From Acorus gramineus (lineage: Eukaryota; Streptophyta; Magnoliopsida; Acorales; Acoraceae): a stretch of DNA of 64,000 nucleotides. The DNA is taken from contig CM060847.1 of the NCBI GenBank assembly GCA_030737835.1, positions 9,810,704 through 9,874,703 on the forward strand. The letters are read 5' to 3'. Position numbers and translations under genes: made by a program. Shown in pieces: positions 1 through 12,170 of the stretch. The notes under the pieces are model-generated. The model was given only the letters and a program-made list of their open reading frames with translations. It did no database searches and was not told the DNA's origin. How positions within the stretch are numbered: the first letter of the stretch is position 1; each line of letters starts with the position of its first letter.

Positions 1-694
1 TTCGTTGGGAACTCTTTGATCTACTCAATCAAAATAATAAGTGTTGTTACGCAGTTTTTTTTTCCAGCCTCAATTCTACTTCCATGTACGTCGATAGAAA
101 ATCATTGGAACATGTTTATACTCACATCAACGAGACATATATTTCAATAATTTTTTTTCATACATTTTTTTATAAATATATCATTGTAATTTATTAAAGT
201 ATATGTTTCATTTTTAAAAACATGAATTTTTAAAAAATTTAAAACAACTAAAATTAAGACAAAAAAACGGTTATATATAACATTATCCTTCTAATAATTC
301 ATCACTTTGTTGAACCCCTACATGTACTGAAAATTAAAAGTCCGAAGGCAATTTTCATAAATAATTAATCTTATTTTTTACTTACATTCGTTGAATCCTT
401 TGATTATTTGCAAAAAGTAACATTCGACTCTGTCAACACCATCATAGCATCATGTATTGGATTTATACATACTATCATGTAACCTTTGACTCTATTAGAT
501 TAGAATTTTAAACAGATAAGATTGAATTAAAATTTAAATTTTAAAATGTAACTCAATTTTGACACAGGCAGGAAGGTATCACGCCTTTGTATTAAAAAAA
601 AAAAAAAAGCAAAAAAAATTGTCACCGGTCAAGATTTATTTTTGCTAATATTAAAAAATTTGAGGTTAGTTATGCAAATTGGCTACAAACGCAC
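1..694. other. AT-rich non-coding DNA
   Basis: No coding exon is visible on either strand. The stretch is A/T-rich with several A and T runs. It would be intron of the dioxygenase gene to the right if that gene continues beyond the left edge. Confidence 0.6.
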
Positions 695-1072
695 CAGCAC
701 CATCTCATGATGGTAATATATGAACTCCGAGAGGGGACCCTCGTTAGCCGTCCAAACCCTCTTGTGCACGTGAGTCCTCGGTGCCGGCCCGACGTACCGG
801 ATGTCGTCCCACCCGAAGGCCTCGACGACATCGTTGAAGTCTTCGGCGTTTCGCACATCGAACCCCCGGAGCAAGACTGCACTGTTCTTCAACAAGGTGT
901 CCTCAAACCATCCCTTGTTGGCTTTGAGGGTGGTCAGGAGGGACTTTGTGTCACTGAGATGTGGCTCTTTTGGGTTCAAAACCATTGGCACCACCTCACC
1001 ATCTATTGTCTTTTGGCCCTTGCATTCACCCACCCTGAACTTGAACTGATGATCTTCATGCATTGCCTCCAT
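695..1072 (-). CDS. Clavaminate synthase-like (TauD-type) dioxygenase, first exon only
   Basis: This exon encodes 126 residues resembling the N-terminus of plant clavaminate-synthase-like proteins (At3g21360 type), members of the Fe(II)/2-oxoglutarate TauD/TfdA superfamily. Diagnostic stretches are AVLLRGFDV, DFNDVVEAFGWDD, GPAPRT and the C-terminal HHEM, which holds the H-x-E part of the metal-binding triad. The start is the ATG at 1072 (MEAMHED); the frame extends to 1111 only through non-ATG codons. A usable splice donor (CTG then GTGCGT) lies at 695/694; reading on hits a stop within four codons. The rest of the catalytic domain, including the distal His and the 2-oxoglutarate Arg, is not in 1-694. 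So either a first intron of at least 690 bp leaves the window or the gene is a truncated fragment. The substrate is unknown. Confidence 0.7.
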
Positions 1073-1183
1073 ATCTCTCTCTGTTTGTGTTTTGTTGAAT
1101 TGAGAATTCAAGTTGAATTTGTGAATTTAAGTAGTGTTTAGTGGGTGGAGAGTTTGGTGGGTGTGACATTTTTTAATGTTATT

Positions 1184-1195
1184 GGGCGGATATAT
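1184..1195 (-). promoter_or_regulatory. Possible TATA region of the dioxygenase gene
   Basis: Read on the minus strand, an AATATATCC motif lies about 115 bases upstream of the ATG at 1072, with a CT/A-rich leader between them. The spacing fits a plant TATA box and short 5' UTR, but the motif is weak in this AT-rich DNA. Confidence 0.3.
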
Positions 1196-1706
1196 TGAGA
1201 TCATTATAGTCTTGTTTGCATGTATGAGAATTCATTAGTTTGTGTAAATGTACTGCAAAAGCAAGGCAGATGGCTTGTCTAGGTGGTTGTTTTCAATGGG
1301 TTGTTTTTAAAATTTTGTTGTGTGTGCACAAATGGCCGAAGTCACAAGCGTTTCAATACATGTGCTTAACAATGTTTGTTTGTGTCTTATTAGTGTTAAA
1401 ATCTGATGTCACGAGGCGGCAATATCAGGGAGTTTGTACTTGGGGGAGTAATTACTTGGGCTTTTATGGTATATTGCTTTCTGTTATTTTTACTCTAATG
1501 TTAAGATAAAGTTTTCTTTACAATAATCACACGTTTTGATTTTTTATACTACATCTAATGAGATATATTTTTAATCAACCATATATTTCATTAAAAATAA
1601 TAGACTGTAAATGAGGTTGCACACACAAATGCGTGTAATAGCAAACATACACATTAATTATATAGGACTTTTACGGCTCAACAAGTTTGAAGTAGCCCCT
1701 GCCTTC

Positions 1707-4700
1707 TCATCTCTTCTGAAAATTCAATACTCTGATGGAGAAGGCAAACACTGATGCAAAAACCACCACGAATCCGACGAGCACGACGACAACGATGCCC
1801 AGAAGGTCGTGCCTGAATCCAAAATACGCCCTCACGAATGCCTCAACCGCCTCACCGGACTCCATCTGATCTTCAACATCCCCAAATTGTGAAGCAACCA
1901 AACCATACAAGGTCCATGCCACTGGGCATGCCCAGTAGAACCATCTCCACCAGACAGGAATCCTCTGTAAAACCAAAGCTAAAACAACTCAGAATGTGAG
2001 GAATTGTGATGAAATCATAACATACGAGCAGTACTTACTGGTCGTGGAATCAAGAACCCGGAGAACACATTCCAAGAGATGTACAATCCGACGGAAGAAA
2101 TGGCGGCGATGTTGTGGTTTGGTGTTAGGCCTACTGACATCATCCCATAGTATGTGAAGTATAGAAGTGTGAGATACATGTAGAGTATGTACCAGAAGAA
2201 CTTTGTGATCATCCATTCGAATCCGATCATTGAATAAACCAAGATCCCATATATCAAAGCCTGGGCTAAAACGTACGGTAGCTCGATCGCAACCTGAAAG
2301 ATTTAGGAGAGGCGGTTTGTGAAGGCATCGAATGAACTGTTTGGCCATGTTTGTTGTAGCTTCTATTCACAAATCATAGATTATCCCTGGTAGAATTTAG
2401 ATTGTGGCTACGAAGAAGTAACAGTGGATATTGTTTGTTAGGATTAACTGTAAAATTGGTTTTTGTTGGGTAATTGTTAAAATTTCATTTTAAACTGTGA
2501 AAGTGATAAATTATCATGAAATTTTATATAAGTAGTCACGATTGCTTTTCTAAAGATAGGTTGAGGGTATTTGTGTTCGAAACAAAACTTTTATAAAGTT
2601 CTACATAAGCTATAATTCGAAAAGCACTATTGACTGCTTTCAGATTGTGACTTTAATCTTCAATAAATTTAAACAAATATGAGACAACAACTTATTTAAG
2701 CCAAAAGCTAAAATCTAAGAATTATAAGTTTAAACAAACACACGCATTGTCATATGGGGCCTTTCAAGTGGGTACCTGTGCGAATGCATATGGTAAAGCT
2801 GAATACATTCCCGCAGCTCGCTCTCTGTAGAAAACCGATCGTTCGATGGCCACGAGTGGTTGAATGGATGTGGAATTTTGGACACCGAGGAACATCACAG
2901 CCATGTACATGGAGCCCATCACGTTCAACAGGTCTTGTTGCTTCTCTCTGCGAAGATTTGCGTCATGAATTGTAGTACCAATTAAAGAAAATAGAGGTTT
3001 TGATGGTTTTTTTTATTGGTAAGTATTTTTCGTGATCAAATCTTCCCTTTCAGCATGGGACAAAATTCAAATCCAAATCCTCTCATTAAAGAGAGGGTAC
3101 CTAGCTCTACCATCCTACCAAAAGGAAGTTCAATATTTTGAATGATTTTTGTAGCGTATTTACTTTTTTGAGCCGAGATCCCAATAGATCGTGCCGAAGA
3201 CCAATGCGAGTAAGGTTGTGAAGAAGAATCGCACGGCGTTGTAAGGAGGGTTTCGCCAGTACGAGAGGTGTTGTTTCCATAAGCAGGCGAACCATTGTGT
3301 GGAGAACGATTGCGAGTACTTGGTGGGGAAGTAGAGATCGGTCGAACTGGGTGGAGGCGTACTCATATCCTTGATCATTGCTTTGTTCCTCCTGCATCAT
3401 CATCCAAAATTGTGATTGATAAACAATATGTTCTTTCATTGTATTTTGAATATGAAGTTAGTGCTAGTTGGCTTACTGAAACAGGGTTGAGTTCTTGTAA
3501 AGCTCAACAAAGTTGAGCCTCAAAGCTTCTTCTCGCGCAATCGTAGTCTCCTCCAACATCCACGTCGCAGGGTTATAACCCTCTCCGATCTTACTAACTC
3601 CGATGATTCCCTTGATAACGAAAAAGTTCCATTAGTAGTTTTAGTACATAAGGAAGAACAAATCGACTCAAAATCGCAGCGCACCTCGAAGTATTCGATC
3701 AAACAGCTTGAATTACGCCCCAATGGGCCGATGTAAATCTCTTCTCCTCCTTGTTTCATTAAGAGAAGCTGCAATGGGTCACCATTTCGCATGATTTAAT
3801 CTCTCTTAGGTAGGCAATGGGTAAACAACTTTTCATTTAAAGTTCTGAAAATAGCTTTCTAGGAAGCATAATTTTCTTAGATTTCTAAAAAGTTATTTCT
3901 TATAACTAAAATCAATTATTCGCTTTCTACGAAAGTGAAATCTCAAACTTTCAAACTTTCCAAACTCGTTTCCAAACACGTGGAATATACGTGAAAATGG
4001 AAGTCCTAAATTGGTCTACCTCGTCAAAGGCCTCAAACACGTCGATGCTGGGCTGGTGAATGGTGCACACGACAGTCCTTCCAGTGTCAACAGTGTTCCT
4101 CACAGTCCTCATAACTATCGCAGCCGCACGCGCGTCTAGTCCAGATGTGGGTTCATCCATGAATATGATAGAGGGGTTCGCGACGAGCTCGACAGCTATG
4201 GTTAGCCTCTTTCGCTGCTCAGTTGACAACCCATTCACTCCGGGCAATCCGATTAATGCGTCTCTCAGCGATGTCAGCTCCACGAGTTCCATGATCTCCT
4301 CTACAAACATCTGCACTCACAAATACATCATATCAAAAGACATAAATTCCAACCACATGTTGATACATGTTGTGAGATGTTCTGCATTCTAGCATGAAAG
4401 GTCTGTTCCCTCAAGCTGGGTCTGAATTTTTATAGGGGTATTTTTGTAATTTTGGTTAATGGTACCCTATTTATTTAGTCTCTTTCTTGTTATGATTAAT
4501 TGAGAGATTTTATGTGAGAGACGACCGTTTTAGGGTTTTCTCTATGAGAGAGGGGTTGTGCTGAGGAGAGAGATGTTGAGAGTTTTTGTACTCCGATTAC
4601 TTGATATAGTGAATTGTTTTCTGCTCTCCTCCATGGGTAGGCATATTTTGCTTAATCATGTAAATCTGTGTGTTCTTTGTGTGGTATTTTATTCTCTTGA

Positions 4701-7700
4701 TTATTCTCCAAGTGTTGAGATCTAATCCTATAAGTGTCGCTGCATCAACAATACATGAAGTTGGCATACCTTTCTAGCATTGGAATCAACATTGGCGGGT
4801 AAACGAAGCCACGCTGAGAAGAGGAGGGACTCGTAAACGGTGACGTTAGGTGAATGGATGTCATTTTGTTCGCAGTATCCCGATATGCGAGCGAAGGTCT
4901 CTTGTTTCTTGGGATAACCGGATATGGTAATGTCACCCTCTATGTATCCGCCTGTTTTTCTTCCGGCCAACACGTCCATCAAGGTCGTCTTACCGGCACC
5001 GCTTACACCCATTAGAGCTGTGAGGACTCCTGGCCTGAATGACCCACTCACACCCTTTAGGAGAACCAACCGATTTTCCATGATTCCTTGAGCTTTCATT
5101 TCCTGTAAGTAAACTCAAACAAAACTAGTCCATGTGTTCAAGTAGAAAACGTGGAATAAGAGTAATATACTTGTCTGTTGAAGTATCTGTTTTCACAAAA
5201 AGTGAAATAAAATATTCAAATGAATTAAATGCATACATTTTTTACTTTTTTTTTTTGGTAATAGAGTACATATCGACATAATAGAGTATATATTGTGTTA
5301 GGTGATGTGGCATCTACAAGAAGAGTGATCTTACAGATGGCATGTCAACAGAATATCTGATATCATCGAAGGTGATGGAATAAGGTGTGAATGGAAGAAC
5401 CATTCCCTTTTTGTTTCGGTTCGCATCAGATGTTGCTCTACTAGGTTCACTCTTCATTGATGACATTTCTATGAATTCTCCGGTTCTGTTCATGTGTTTT
5501 TCTTTCAATGCCTCTTCAGAAACGACTGCCTGAGCTTTCCCAAAAGCTGCAACTCATTATATTCAACCAATTAGAATAAGATCAATAAATCTATTGAACC
5601 ATGGGAGTTCTTAAGATCATGTAATTAAACTTGCTGAGAAGCATAGTATGCTCACGATTAAGGTATGCGAGAGCCAATGTGAAAAGACCATTGAATAGGA
5701 AGATGAATCCGAACAAAGCTCCCACGGCGATCCAATACCATTTTTCTTCAGGAAAGACTCCTCTAGATTTCAAGACACTCACTCCTAATGTTTCCGTGGC
5801 ATTCGAAAGAAACTAAAAGCACGTCGAAAGATTAAATGACTCACTAAATTTTTTGGGGCTAAAATTAAACATAATTAGTACTTACATGTCCCCAACTTCT
5901 ACCAAGAAATTCATTCACCGAAATTCCATTCTGCACGTACATAACGGGCGAGACCCAGTAACCCCATTTCCACCATTTCTTTACATCCTCTGTTCCGTAA
6001 GAACAATTATTAGTACTCAGTGATTTAGAATCTTGAGACAAAGCAGAAAATGATACCTCGCGACAGAACGAATCCCCCCATCAATAGGAGAACAGCCAAC
6101 GATACGGTTCCAAGCGTATTAGCGATGATCATATTCCTACACAAGGCAGCGATGAGCCGAAACAGTCCAGACGCCATTTGGTTTGTCACCAATAACAGAA
6201 AGTACTGTCTGAACAATCTGCATCAACAAGGTTTCATGTTTAATGAAAGAATAAAAAACTTAGCATTATTTATTTAGGCTTACCTTTTGACACTTGAATC
6301 AAAGCCTATAGTATAGTATGTAACGAACACCCAAGCCGCGACTTCCACAAATGATATAGGGATCTTAAGTATCCAAGTTGGTAAGGCATAAGCCCACGCC
6401 GGAAAGAAGAGGAAGTCCCTTTGCTTGTAAAAAATAGGAAGCTTTTGGATGGTCATGGCGATCTCCGAGTACCCATTAAACATGGCTATGAGGATACCAG
6501 AAAACAGGGCACCCATGTATATTCCCCCATCAATCACTGAATCGTGGTGCATGTGTGTTCGGAGGAAGGCTGTCATCACTATGAATGCCAGGACTAGAAG
6601 CTGAAAATTTTATTCATGTAATAATGTCAATATCTACAAGTAATTTTGGTTTAAGAGGACACGATTTTTTTTTTTATTTCTTTGAGTGACGAGGACAACC
6701 GATGCAACTTTTTTTCTTATGTTAAAAAAACCCTTGATGCACAAAGTTACCTATAAACCCTGTGTATCAGCTAAGTCAGGGAGGATTTGAACTAGAGACA
6801 TGTGGAGAGGAGATCCATGGCTTTGACCAAAGTGTCAACCCTATATGGGATAGAGGATGAGAAACTTGATTACTTACTTGCATAGATTTGAAAATGTAAG
6901 CGAACGAGTTCCTCTTCATCAACAAGTATTCCCTCCAAATGAGGGCTTTGAGCAGTTCTTTATTGTCGGCACCAAATTTGGAGGTCGTGAGAGCGGCCGG
7001 GTGGCTCTTGCTCTTATCAAATGGTGTGGAGAGTTCTCCTCTCAAGTTCATTCCAACATGAAATGCTTCGAACGCCTTAACAAACTCTTTCATAGGGACA
7101 TATCTATAAGTCTGTTCATGACGCGCCCAATACTGCTGTTGGTCCTTCCTCGATGTCACCTCTTGCAGAAAGTCTGCCACGCCTTTCCGTTCGGGACATT
7201 TAAATCCCACGGACTCGAAGAATTCGAGAACGTTTTGGCGGGGTCCTTGATACACAATGTGTCCATCGGAGAGAAGGATTATGTCATCGAAGAGATCATA
7301 AGTCTCTGGGGCTGGCTGAAGCAGAGAAATCAGAGCTGTCCCACCAAGAACATGGATTGATTGCCTAATTGAGTTGATCATTTGGAAAGTTGTGGAGCTA
7401 TCTAGTCCTGTCGATATCTCGTCCATAAAAAGTGCCTTCGCTGGTCCAACCAGCATCTCCCCTGAATACAGTGGATCCAAATTGAGCATAAAATCAGATA
7501 ATTATAATTGATAGTTGTTGTGCCAATACCAGTTGTGACGCGCCTCTTCTGCCCTCCCGAGATTCCCCTAAGCATTTCATCTCCGACCATGATGTCGGCA
7601 CAGATGTCCAATCCTAGAATCTGTGTATGTTTCAATAAAAAAAGGTTAATGTGATTAACATGGGTGTACAAATAATATGATCTTCTCACTGACCTTTAGA

Positions 7701-9145
7701 ATATAATCTGTGATTACACTAGCTTGACCGCCCAAAGAAGATGCCTGTCAAGTTTAACAGAAAAGTTCAACTTCTGAATTATACAAGTACCAAAACAGTT
7801 CATTAAAGCTATGTCATCTAACCTTCATGAAGATATCGACATCGGGGTCCGGTTTGATGTTTGCTTGCTTTTCTCTTTTTGATAGCTCTACTAGCATGTC
7901 TGTGCATGATTGACAATGGGTATAAAAAATTAAAGCCATGTATATTCAAAGCATATACGGGAGACTCACCATAACTTGTTCCAACTCCCTGACATCTCGC
8001 AGCGAAGGCCAAGGTTTCCCTGACAGTCATCTCTCCGATATGAAGATCATATTGACTTATATAGGCTGCTGTTCTTTCTGGTGCAAATTCTTCCATTCCA
8101 TGCCCATTGTAAGTCACTCTTCCAGAGACCTAGTGATTTCAAGAGTTAAAATTCATTGATCAATTAAAGGTTTTGAAAATCAGAGGAGAAAATAAATGCG
8201 AATCTTCACTTCACCTTGAGATCAGAACCAAGTTTTCCAGCCAAGGCTAAGAGTAAAGTTGTCTTCCCTGAACCGGGAGGGCCTAAGAGCAAAGTCATTC
8301 TACAAAAATTTCATGGAATCATAGCAAATAAGATCAAACATAAATTCTTCATTATTAGAGAAAGATTCACATTCATTTACCTACGAGGCTTGATGATTCC
8401 ACTAACATCATGTAGGATTGATAATGGCTTCTTCCGGTTAGGAAAGATGCCTAAGTAGTTGGAGAATGACTTCATCGACGAACATGAATTAAAAAAAAAA
8501 GTTCAATTTTTTTTTTCCAAACCACAACCAAGTACGCAATTCACAACATACGCCCGAATTACCTCTAGTAAATTCAATGTGAAATTCAACATAGTTGGCA
8601 ATGCTCTCGCTCCCACATATGCTTCCGTAGTGACATTCAAATTCTCATACCGCACTTCGATCGTTGGAAGTTCAATTCCAACTCTGTTGACGAAGAATTT
8701 TTTAAAGATCAGTAAGAATTGAACTCAGAACCCCTCAGTAAAGAGAAAGTATATCTGCTAGCTTATCAAGAGGTGATTCAATTGAAATAAGACAAAAAAT
8801 CATTTACCTATCCATTCTGTTCCTCATCTTCAACAAGAACCTCTCATTATCATCTTCAGCCACCTTGACCAGCCTCTCCAACAAGTTCCTCCTCTCTTGA
8901 ATTCCAAGGCTTTCAATGTCAATCATCTCCCTCTTATCTCCCATATGTCCAACTAGTATTCCCTTCCTCATACGATTGTATGTCGGGAGCTTCTCGAGGG
9001 CGGCCCACTTGAGAGCCTCCTCATCGTCTTCCTTTCGAGAGGACGACGAGAAGACATCGTCGGCGTTCCTCCTCATCGAGGAACTATTCCTTTTCAGGCT
9101 GCCAATGCGCAAGCTCCCCACACTGATTATGTCAGTGGTGTCCAT
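1707..9145 (-). CDS. Full-size PDR-type ABC transporter (ABCG subfamily)
   Basis: This is a complete 22-exon gene for a 1433-residue plasma-membrane exporter, the usual PDR length. Exons (minus): 9145-8808, 8683-8563, 8469-8381, 8299-8215, 8129-7970, 7899-7823, 7744-7694, 7620-7530, 7461-6878, 6600-6284, 6217-6057, 5989-5886, 5812-5656, 5546-5335, 5102-4770, 4310-4020, 3768-3685, 3610-3477, 3391-3164, 2947-2776, 2293-2039, 1964-1707. All junctions are GT-AG and keep frame. Domain order is NBD1-TMD1-NBD2-TMD2: Walker [10 protein letters not shown] near residue 187, signature ISGGQ near 327, Walker B FMDEIS near 345; second Walker [10 protein letters not shown] near 880, LSTEQ near 988, [10 protein letters not shown] near 1010. 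PDR signatures such as [19 protein letters not shown] and the C-terminal FNFQKR-like end (LNFQKR) are present. It most resembles the AtABCG40/NtPDR1 group, which exports diterpenes, hormones or xenobiotics; the actual substrate cannot be read here. No disabling lesion was seen. Confidence 0.95.
3005..3120 (-). repeat. SINE-like insertion in an ABCG intron
   Basis: In the intron between exons 19 and 20, the minus strand shows a tRNA-like head (GGTAGAGCTAGG) and a box-B-like GGATTTGAATT, followed by an A-rich tail near 3010-3020. No clear target duplication was found. Confidence 0.4.
4390..4735 (+). mobile_element. Copia-type solo-LTR-like remnant in an ABCG intron
   Basis: The intron between exons 15 and 16 holds about 340 bp with the texture of a Copia LTR 3' half. 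It has GAGAGAGATGTTGAGAG, TTTTGTACTCCG, a CTCTCCTCCATGGGTAGGCA block and then ...GTAAATCTGTGTGTTC...AAGTGTTGAGATC. Such blocks are familiar from plant Copia LTR ends. Neither clean TG/CA termini nor a target duplication could be fixed. Confidence 0.45.
6730..6865 (-). repeat. tRNA-like SINE fragment in an ABCG intron
   Basis: On the minus strand this piece of the intron between exons 9 and 10 reads GACACTTTGGTCAAAGCC (box-A-like) and then AGTTCAAATCCTCC (box-B-like). The spacing fits a degenerate tRNA-derived SINE. No A tail with target duplication was resolved. Confidence 0.35.
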
Positions 9146-9232
9146 TAGAATTCTCAAATGGGTTTTTAAAGAGGGAGGTTTATAATGGAGAATCCAAGTG
9201 ATTCATGAAAAATGAATGGAAGAAACAGGGGA

Positions 9233-9241
9233 GATTTATAA
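9233..9241 (-). promoter_or_regulatory. TATA box of the ABCG gene
   Basis: The minus strand reads TTATAAATC about 90 bases upstream of the ATG at 9145, in a locally C-rich stretch. Spacing and sequence fit a core plant promoter with a short 5' UTR. Confidence 0.6.
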
Positions 9242-9334
9242 GAGGGGGGTGGGGGGTGGGTTGGTAATTGAAAATGGCGGGTAATTTGAACCGTTCAAAA
9301 TTACTGTACGTGAGCGTGAGACGATGAGCGACAG

Positions 9335-9342
9335 TGACGTCA
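9335..9342. promoter_or_regulatory. TGACGTCA palindrome upstream of the ABCG gene
   Basis: A perfect TGACGTCA (as-1/CRE-type, bound by TGA bZIP factors) lies about 95 bases upstream of the TATA box. On the minus strand it overlaps a TTGAC W-box core. Stress and hormone induction is common for PDR genes, so a regulatory role is plausible, but that is inference. Confidence 0.4.
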
Positions 9343-10150
9343 ACCGAACTACTTTGAACGGCCTTGAGTGATGGACCTTGGAGAGGTCATCTTCACCGTT
9401 CGAAGACTTTGTTGTTTTAAGGGCTTATAATTTGGACGGACGTGATGGGCCTAACTCTAGGAAAGACTGTATTTTGGGATTAGATGTCCCTTGTTTTAAA
9501 ATCGGTGAAACTGTCTTGTGCTTTTTTTAATGACAAATTCCAATGATGTATTAATGGTGAAAATTTAAAAGAGAACGAGGTGGAAAAGAAATTCTATTAT
9601 CACTAGAAAAAATAAAACAAAAATGAAAATAGAAAGGTCAAGGACTAAGGGGTATTTTTCCATGTGTGTTTTCCCTTTTCAATAGGGTGGGCTCATCAAT
9701 AGGTTGGGCGACTAAGACGGTCCCCAACTAAAAGTCTTAAAATTCTAAAAAATAATATTTTATTTCTTCTATTATTGGAATTTGTTTCTATTTTATTTTT
9801 AATTATTATCTATTTCTTTGTTTACTTTTTTGTCCCTATTTTACTAAGATTTATTTTAATCAGGATATGTTTAAAATAAATTTGTAAAAGCTAATTATAA
9901 AATTTATTCAAAAACTTTATGCGATGTAATCACTAAAAATATTTTACGAATAAGGGTCCCATTTTAAAATTTTACTGAAAGCCCCAGTAAATCCACTCAC
10001 TTTTAGGACCGACCTTAAAATCAAGATGAAAATATCTCATAAAAAAAATTACATTTTCAATAAAAAATAATAAAAAAATTATAGTGATCAAATTATTATC
10101 CATCCCAACATAGTTATATATAAAAAATATACCATCATCTATCTCAAAAT
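9343..10150. other. Intergenic DNA, AT-rich
   Basis: Upstream region of the ABCG gene. No credible exon, RNA gene or bounded repeat was found in it. Confidence 0.5.
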
Positions 10151-10177
10151 GGAGCTCGACTGGGGATGGGATCATTT

Positions 10178-10333
10178 GTAACACACTACGGGGTTCTCTA
10201 TGTTGCAAATACATTGCCTTCACATGTAAATGCTTACCGATAAGAGACTCTGTTTTCAAGAGTCTCTTACTGATAAGAGTGTACACATGGCGAAAATGTA
10301 TTTGTTGTTACATAGGAGTTTTTAGTGTGTTAC
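10178..10333. repeat. Long imperfect inverted repeat (foldback, arms about 75 bp)
   Basis: The left arm runs from TGTAACACACTA to GATAAGAGACTC. The right arm begins GAGTCTCTTACTGATAAGAG and ends TAGTGTGTTACA. The arms are reverse complements over about 75 bases, with scattered mismatches and a very short loop near 10252-10258. It could be a foldback MITE or a transcribed hairpin; weak complementarity extends outside both ends. Confidence 0.75.
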
Positions 10334-10344
10334 AGACGATTCGA

Positions 10345-10715
10345 TTCTGACCGGTGATTGAACACAGTCTTTGATGTGTGTTTCTCATGTCTTTACATTT
10401 AATGATATGTTTTTTTATTTTTTATCTATAAGAGTTTATACGTGAAGATAATGTATTTATTATTATAGAGAGGAGTCAGTAGTGTGCTATGGATATCCGA
10501 TCTTGATTGATGACTAATCACAGTCTCCGAGTGTGTTTCTGATGTTCTACACGAGAAGATTGATCACAGTCTTCGAGTGTGTTTCTCGTGCCTTCACATC
10601 TCAATATCTCATGACATGTCTTGTTTCTATTTTTCTCGGGTGTTCACCTCATGACATGTCCTTTTTTTAATTTTTCTTGGGTGGTCACCTCATGACATTT
10701 TTATATTCGTAAATG
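10345..10715. repeat. Diverged tandem motifs
   Basis: Three related copies of a block containing CACAGTCT..GAGTGTGTTTCTC start near 10352, 10518 and 10564. They are followed by two or three copies of a CACCTCATGACATGTC block at about 10607-10700. No gene is present. Confidence 0.6.
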
Positions 10716-11100
10716 CAATTAATTGGGGGTACTTCCGGGTGGGTGGCGACAGGCACGTGGAATTTGTACAACGTATAACACGTGTAAAAGTGTGTGTTGT
10801 TCAAATGTGGTTCGGGAGGGAAAAGAGAGGTTCGAGCCAGACCCAGCCGTTTCTAAAAAAATGAACGGCTGGGCTCGGTTCACTCTGGACTCCACGCGAT
10901 GTTCACTTTTAAAGCTCATGCGCGCGCGAGCGGGCGCGTGTCGGCTCACAACAAAACCGCCTTCGAATCCGCAAACGCTACCGCTATTATTGACTCGGCT
11001 TTCCACGGTGAAAGTGAAATGACATGTAAAAAATCTGACAAAGAAAGCGGACAAGTGAAATAGTACGAGCCAACAAGGGTTGTACTCATGTACGGTTACA
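10716..11100. other. GC-richer spacer with G-boxes and a small hairpin
   Basis: CACGTG cores lie near 10755 and 10779. A 10-bp perfect stem pairs CCCAGCCGTT (10842-10851) with AACGGCTGGG (10864-10873). Open frames on both strands look like composition effects and match no family I know. Confidence 0.4.
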
Positions 11101-11107
11101 TCTTTAG

Positions 11108-11333
11108 GGTACGTTTGGGACCATTACAAAATTCATTCAGTAAAAATTTGAGTTTTAAAACTGATTTTGTAGAAAATTTATCTCTCTCAGTTTTTTAAAA
11201 TCGCAGTTTTTAGATACTATTTATCTGAAATCTGTGTACATGAAGCTGCTACAGTAAAACTGTTTGATTGCACGATTGTAAACGCAGTTTTCTACAATCG
11301 CAAACGTTGTGCAATCGCACAACTAAACGCACC
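11108..11333 (+). mobile_element. MITE family A, copy 1
   Basis: This 226-bp element begins GGTACGTTTGGG and ends AAACGCACC, so its ends are imperfect inverted repeats. Its interior (AAATCGCAGTTTTTAGATAC..., ...CTACAATCGCAAACG) matches the reverse complement of 12171-12399 along nearly its whole length, which establishes a mobile family. Confidence 0.75.
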
Positions 11334-11398
11334 AAAAATGTAGTTCTGTTGACAATTTCAGAGGAGGTTCATCATCTGTTTATTCGTATATTGTTTTA

Positions 11399-11847
11399 GA
11401 CCCCGTTTGGATATGAGTTTAAATAGATTATGTACTTGAAAGGCTAAAAATTCTTAAATTCAGATCCAAACACATTTTTAGCGTTTAGTTTTTCAAATCA
11501 CCATTTTTTTTTGTAGGTCTAAAAATCTTACAGTTGAAAATCTAATAAAACAATGTTTTTCAAAAGATGAGTTTGAAATACAAAATTTAAAAAAACTTAG
11601 TGTTTCAACCTCACATACAAATGCAGCGTCGACTGTATTTGGATGTGTGATTGAAATGTCGAAAATTTTAAAATCTTGCATTTTACTTAACTTTTAAAAA
11701 GCGTTGATAGCAAGATTTTTTTACCTAAAAGAGAAAGAGAGTGGTTTACAAAGCTAAATGCTAAAAATATGTTTGGATCCATGTTTAAATTTTTTTAGCT
11801 TTTTAAAATTAAAGTAGAATCTACCCAACAGAGATCCAAACGACGCC
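11399..11847. mobile_element. Tourist-like MITE (family B), TTA target duplication
   Basis: The left end GACCCCGTTTGGAT mirrors the right end, whose reverse complement is GGCGTCGTTTGGAT. Each end is flanked by TTA, the target duplication typical of PIF/Harbinger Tourist elements. A partial second copy in opposite orientation lies in the cytochrome b561 intron (24470-24685), sharing TTTAAGTAGATTATG-like and AAAATCTAATAAAA-like blocks. Confidence 0.75.
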
Positions 11848-12170
11848 TTAATAAATTATATACTTTACTAGTATAGTATATAAAAAAAAGTATCTAACTA
11901 TCATTTTCATAGTAGTATGCATTTTATCAAACGAATACATACTTTTAAGAAAAATCAAAATGGTTGAAACACATGGTTAGATATATCATTATCTGTTCAG
12001 GTGTTAAAAATCTATGTTATGTTGGCTTCAAAATGAGAAGGTCTTATTCACTATGACAATTTGCTTCCTAAATAGATACACGATCGACACGAGTTCAACT
12101 GTTCAAGATTTTTTTTGTTTGGTTTTAGTCACTGTTAAATCTCATGCATTTTCAAATGATTTATTACATT

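Noticed and set aside
8684..8807. Possible tRNA-like sequence in the first ABCG intron (minus strand, GAGTTCAATTC)
   Set aside because: Box-B-like only; no cloverleaf could be drawn, and it is more likely a decayed SINE piece.
9972..10286. Minus-strand frame of 104 codons
   Set aside because: It overlaps the foldback hairpin and has no conserved motif.
10719..11054. About 100-residue frames on both strands
   Set aside because: Mutual shadows in a GC-richer patch without recognisable domains.
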